The notes under the pieces were generated by a model that did not search any database, was not told the origin of the DNA, and saw only the letters and a program-made list of their open reading frames with translations. A program made the position numbers and the translations under genes. DNA of 64,000 bases from contig NC_014217.1 in NCBI RefSeq assembly GCF_000092925.1, positions 1,302,001-1,366,000 on the forward strand, written 5' to 3'. Of this stretch, positions 62,021 to 64,000 are shown piece by piece (position 1 is the stretch's first letter; every line of letters begins with the position of its first letter). Origin of the DNA: Ancylobacter novellus DSM 506. Lineage in GTDB: Bacteria; Pseudomonadota; Alphaproteobacteria; Rhizobiales; Xanthobacteraceae.

Positions 62021-64000
62021 CTAGTTGGCGGAGGAGACGTCCGTCGGCAGCCTAAGGATGAATCGGGCGCCGCCCTCGGCACCACCATTCTCCGCACTCA
62101 TGCTTCCGCCGTGAGCTTCGATGATCGATCGGCAAATGGGCAAGCCGATGCCCATCCCGTCGCATTTCGTCGTGAAGAAGCTCTCGAAGAGGCGAGGGAG
62201 ATGCTCAGGCCTGATGCCGGGGCCGCTGTCATCGAAATGGCAGAGCAGGGCAGCCATTCCGTCGGGTGTGGTGTTTATGGTGATCCTGCGCCTGTCGGCT
62301 TCGCTGTCCGCCATTGCCTGGATCGAGTTCATTATCAAATTGACGACGACCTGCTGCAGCTGAACTCGATCGGCGCGTACAGCGAGGTTGTCCGCATTGT
62401 TACGATGTATGATCGTAACCCCTCTCGACTGCGCCTCGTGGCGCAGAAAGAGAATGGTCTCCCGCAGAAGGGTGTCGAATGCCAGCACTTCGTGCGGCTG
62501 TTCCCGCCGGACCGCCATCGCGCGAATGCGTCCCACGATGTCGGATGCGCGATGCGCATTCGCAATCACCTGCCGGGTCGACTTCCGCACTTCATCCAGA
62601 TCCGGCGTGGCATTGTCCAGCCAACGTAGACCGGCCTCTCCATGGGTGGCGATCGCGGCGAGAGGTTGATTGATCTCATGCGCGATGGATGCGGTCAGCT
62701 GACCGAGGGTCGACACCCGCGCGGAGTGAGCGTAATCGGCTTGAACCCGCCGCAGACCTTCCTCGGCGCGGATGCGCTGCGAGATGTCGATCAATCCGAG
62801 GACGCCGGTGTCCCTGTCGGGCCCTGAGCTAGTGATCGAACTCGTGAAGAGGACATCGATCCTTCTGCCGTCGATAGTCTCGATCTTGGTCTCGTCCTGA
62901 AAGCTTGTCTCCATGCGGAAGCAGGACACCAAGGACCTTCTGATCGTGTCGGAGCTTCCAAGGAGCCCGCCCAACGCCGACCGTCCAATAATGGCGCCTT
63001 CATCGGTGCCGCCGAGCAGTCGGATCAGGTTCCCGTTGGCCGCCGTAATGACAAGCGAGCCTTGGCAGAAAGTCAGGAGGTCCGGGTGAGCGTCGAAGTG
63101 GGCGTCAAGATCGGTCACTCCACTCGCTCGGAGTTCCGCGAAGAGTCCCGCCATCTCGCCCAGGTCGAGTTGTCCCAGCGCGACGGGCATATGATCGAAG
63201 AGATGCCGATAGCGACATTCGCTCGCCTCAAGCGCGGCATATGCCTTCGTTCTCGCGGTCACGTCCATGACCGCGCCGACGAGCTCGCACCGCTCCTGGG
63301 CATCACGCGTGCTGTGGGCCACGAGGTGGACGTGCTTCACGCTGCCGTCCTCCATCAGGAGCCGATGCTCCAGATCGATTTGGCCGACCTCGGCGACGGC
63401 ACGCGCAAGCTCACGTCGAACGAACGTGGCGTCATCCGGGTGCGTGCGTTGCAGGATCATCTCGACCGACAGTCGTGACCTCGGGGCGAAGCCGAAAATG
63501 CTATAGAATTCATCGGAACATACGACCTCTCCAGTCGCGAGGTTCCAGACCGCACTGCCGGTGCGACTGAGTTTCTGCGCTTCGGCCAAATAGGCATCGC
63601 TGCGGCGCAAGGCCTCCTCCGCCCGGCGGCGATCGTCGATGTCGACGTTGGTGCCATACCACCGGACAACCCTGCCGGATGGATCGCGCAGCGGCTCCGC
63701 CCGGGCCAGAAACCAGCGATACTGGCCGTCCGACCGCTTCAGGCGCGACTCACACTCAAAGGCGGTCCCGGTCGCCACGGCATCGCGCCAAGCGGCCACG
63801 TGCCTCTCCAAGTCTTCCGGATGAAGCATGTCGACCCAACCCATTCCTAGAGCGGTTGCCGCGTCGACACCGGTGTAGGCAAGCAATCGCTGATTATGGA
63901 AATCGTTGTTACCGTCGGGCGACGTGCTCCACACTATGGCGGGAATGGTATTGATGGCATTCCGAAGCTCCCGTTCGGCCCCGGCACCGCTGTCGTCAAT
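62021..64000 (-). CDS. multi-PAS sensor histidine kinase, 5' end outside window
   Basis: The frame stays open to the window edge, so the N-terminus is missing. At least three PAS domains are visible, the first starting near NAINTIPAIVWSTSPDG. The HisKA histidine lies in STLGQLTASIAHEINQPLAAI. The ATPase domain has NLIMNSIQAM, DDSGPGI and GMGIGLPICRSIIEAHGG. The absence of membrane helices in the visible part suggests a cytoplasmic or N-terminally anchored kinase. The cognate regulator is not in the window. Confidence 0.9.
   Translation of the reverse strand: MDDSGAGAERELRNAINTIPAIVWSTSPDGNNDFHNQRLLAYTGVDAATALGMGWVDMLHPEDLERHVAAWRDAVATGTAFECESRLKRSDGQYRWFLARAEPLRDPSGRVVRWYGTNVDIDDRRRAEEALRRSDAYLAEAQKLSRTGSAVWNLATGEVVCSDEFYSIFGFAPRSRLSVEMILQRTHPDDATFVRRELARAVAEVGQIDLEHRLLMEDGSVKHVHLVAHSTRDAQERCELVGAVMDVTARTKAYAALEASECRYRHLFDHMPVALGQLDLGEMAGLFAELRASGVTDLDAHFDAHPDLLTFCQGSLVITAANGNLIRLLGGTDEGAIIGRSALGGLLGSSDTIRRSLVSCFRMETSFQDETKIETIDGRRIDVLFTSSITSSGPDRDTGVLGLIDISQRIRAEEGLRRVQADYAHSARVSTLGQLTASIAHEINQPLAAIATHGEAGLRWLDNATPDLDEVRKSTRQVIANAHRASDIVGRIRAMAVRREQPHEVLAFDTLLRETILFLRHEAQSRGVTIIHRNNADNLAVRADRVQLQQVVVNLIMNSIQAMADSEADRRRITINTTPDGMAALLCHFDDSGPGIRPEHLPRLFESFFTTKCDGMGIGLPICRSIIEAHGGSMSAENGGAEGGARFILRLPTDVSSAN

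Overview
The window is high-GC DNA with alphaproteobacterial gene content, most like a Hyphomicrobiales (Rhizobiales) genome. Examples are arsenite oxidase with an AioX/AioS/AioR sensor system, short XRE regulators, UbiD/UbiX decarboxylases and GGDEF/EAL proteins. No rRNA, tRNA or CRISPR array was recognised. The number of metal, ion and stress genes, a Tn7-like transposition module and several broken genes suggest an accessory region or a large plasmid. The species cannot be fixed from the sequence.

Layout. (1) 1-7348: 3' part of a membrane diguanylate cyclase, then a cation-transport block: a UPF0118/AI-2E protein, two overlapping DUF1538 membrane proteins, a P-II-like protein and a P2-type cation ATPase. 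(2) 7.5-14.3 kb: a low-GC small gene and a Tn7-like core tnsA-tnsB-tnsC-tniQ on the minus strand, with tniQ broken by a frameshift. (3) 14.3-17 kb: small genes, including an XRE regulator flanked by two matching 17-bp palindromes. (4) 17-22.3 kb: two UbiD decarboxylases, UbiX, an SRPBCC protein and a FUSC-type exporter, consistent with reversible decarboxylation of aromatic or similar acids. (5) 22.7-24.5 kb: a DbpA-type DEAD-box helicase.

(6) 24.6-42.35 kb: a large arsenic island. The plus-strand operon is pstS, arsR-arsC fusion, acr3, arsR, flavin monooxygenase, MFS transporter and arsH. It covers arsenate capture and reduction, As(III) export and organoarsenical oxidation. The minus-strand unit is aioX-aioS-aioR-aioB-aioA-moaA: periplasmic As(III) sensing, two-component control, arsenite oxidase and molybdenum-cofactor synthesis. 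A sigma-54 promoter with two upstream dyads precedes aioBA. Divergent from aioX are GAPDH and arsJ, which together export arsenate as 1-arseno-3-phosphoglycerate; a Pho-box-like sequence lies upstream. The cell can therefore reduce and export arsenic, oxidise As(III), and export As(V).

(7) 42.7-48.3 kb: an SRAP protein, small genes, a frameshifted GGDEF protein and an EAL protein. (8) 48.5-53.3 kb: a redox/hydrolase cluster divergent from an AraC regulator, with a deletion scar joining an SDR start to an aldehyde dehydrogenase end. (9) 53.3-54.6 kb: two CrcB fluoride channel subunits and DUF190. (10) 54.9-64 kb: an alpha/beta hydrolase, a bicupin oxalate decarboxylase, DUF488, a winged-helix STAND ATPase regulator, a sulfotransferase-family protein and the 3' part of a PAS histidine kinase.

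Calls rest on reading translated sequence and known family motifs; no database search was run.
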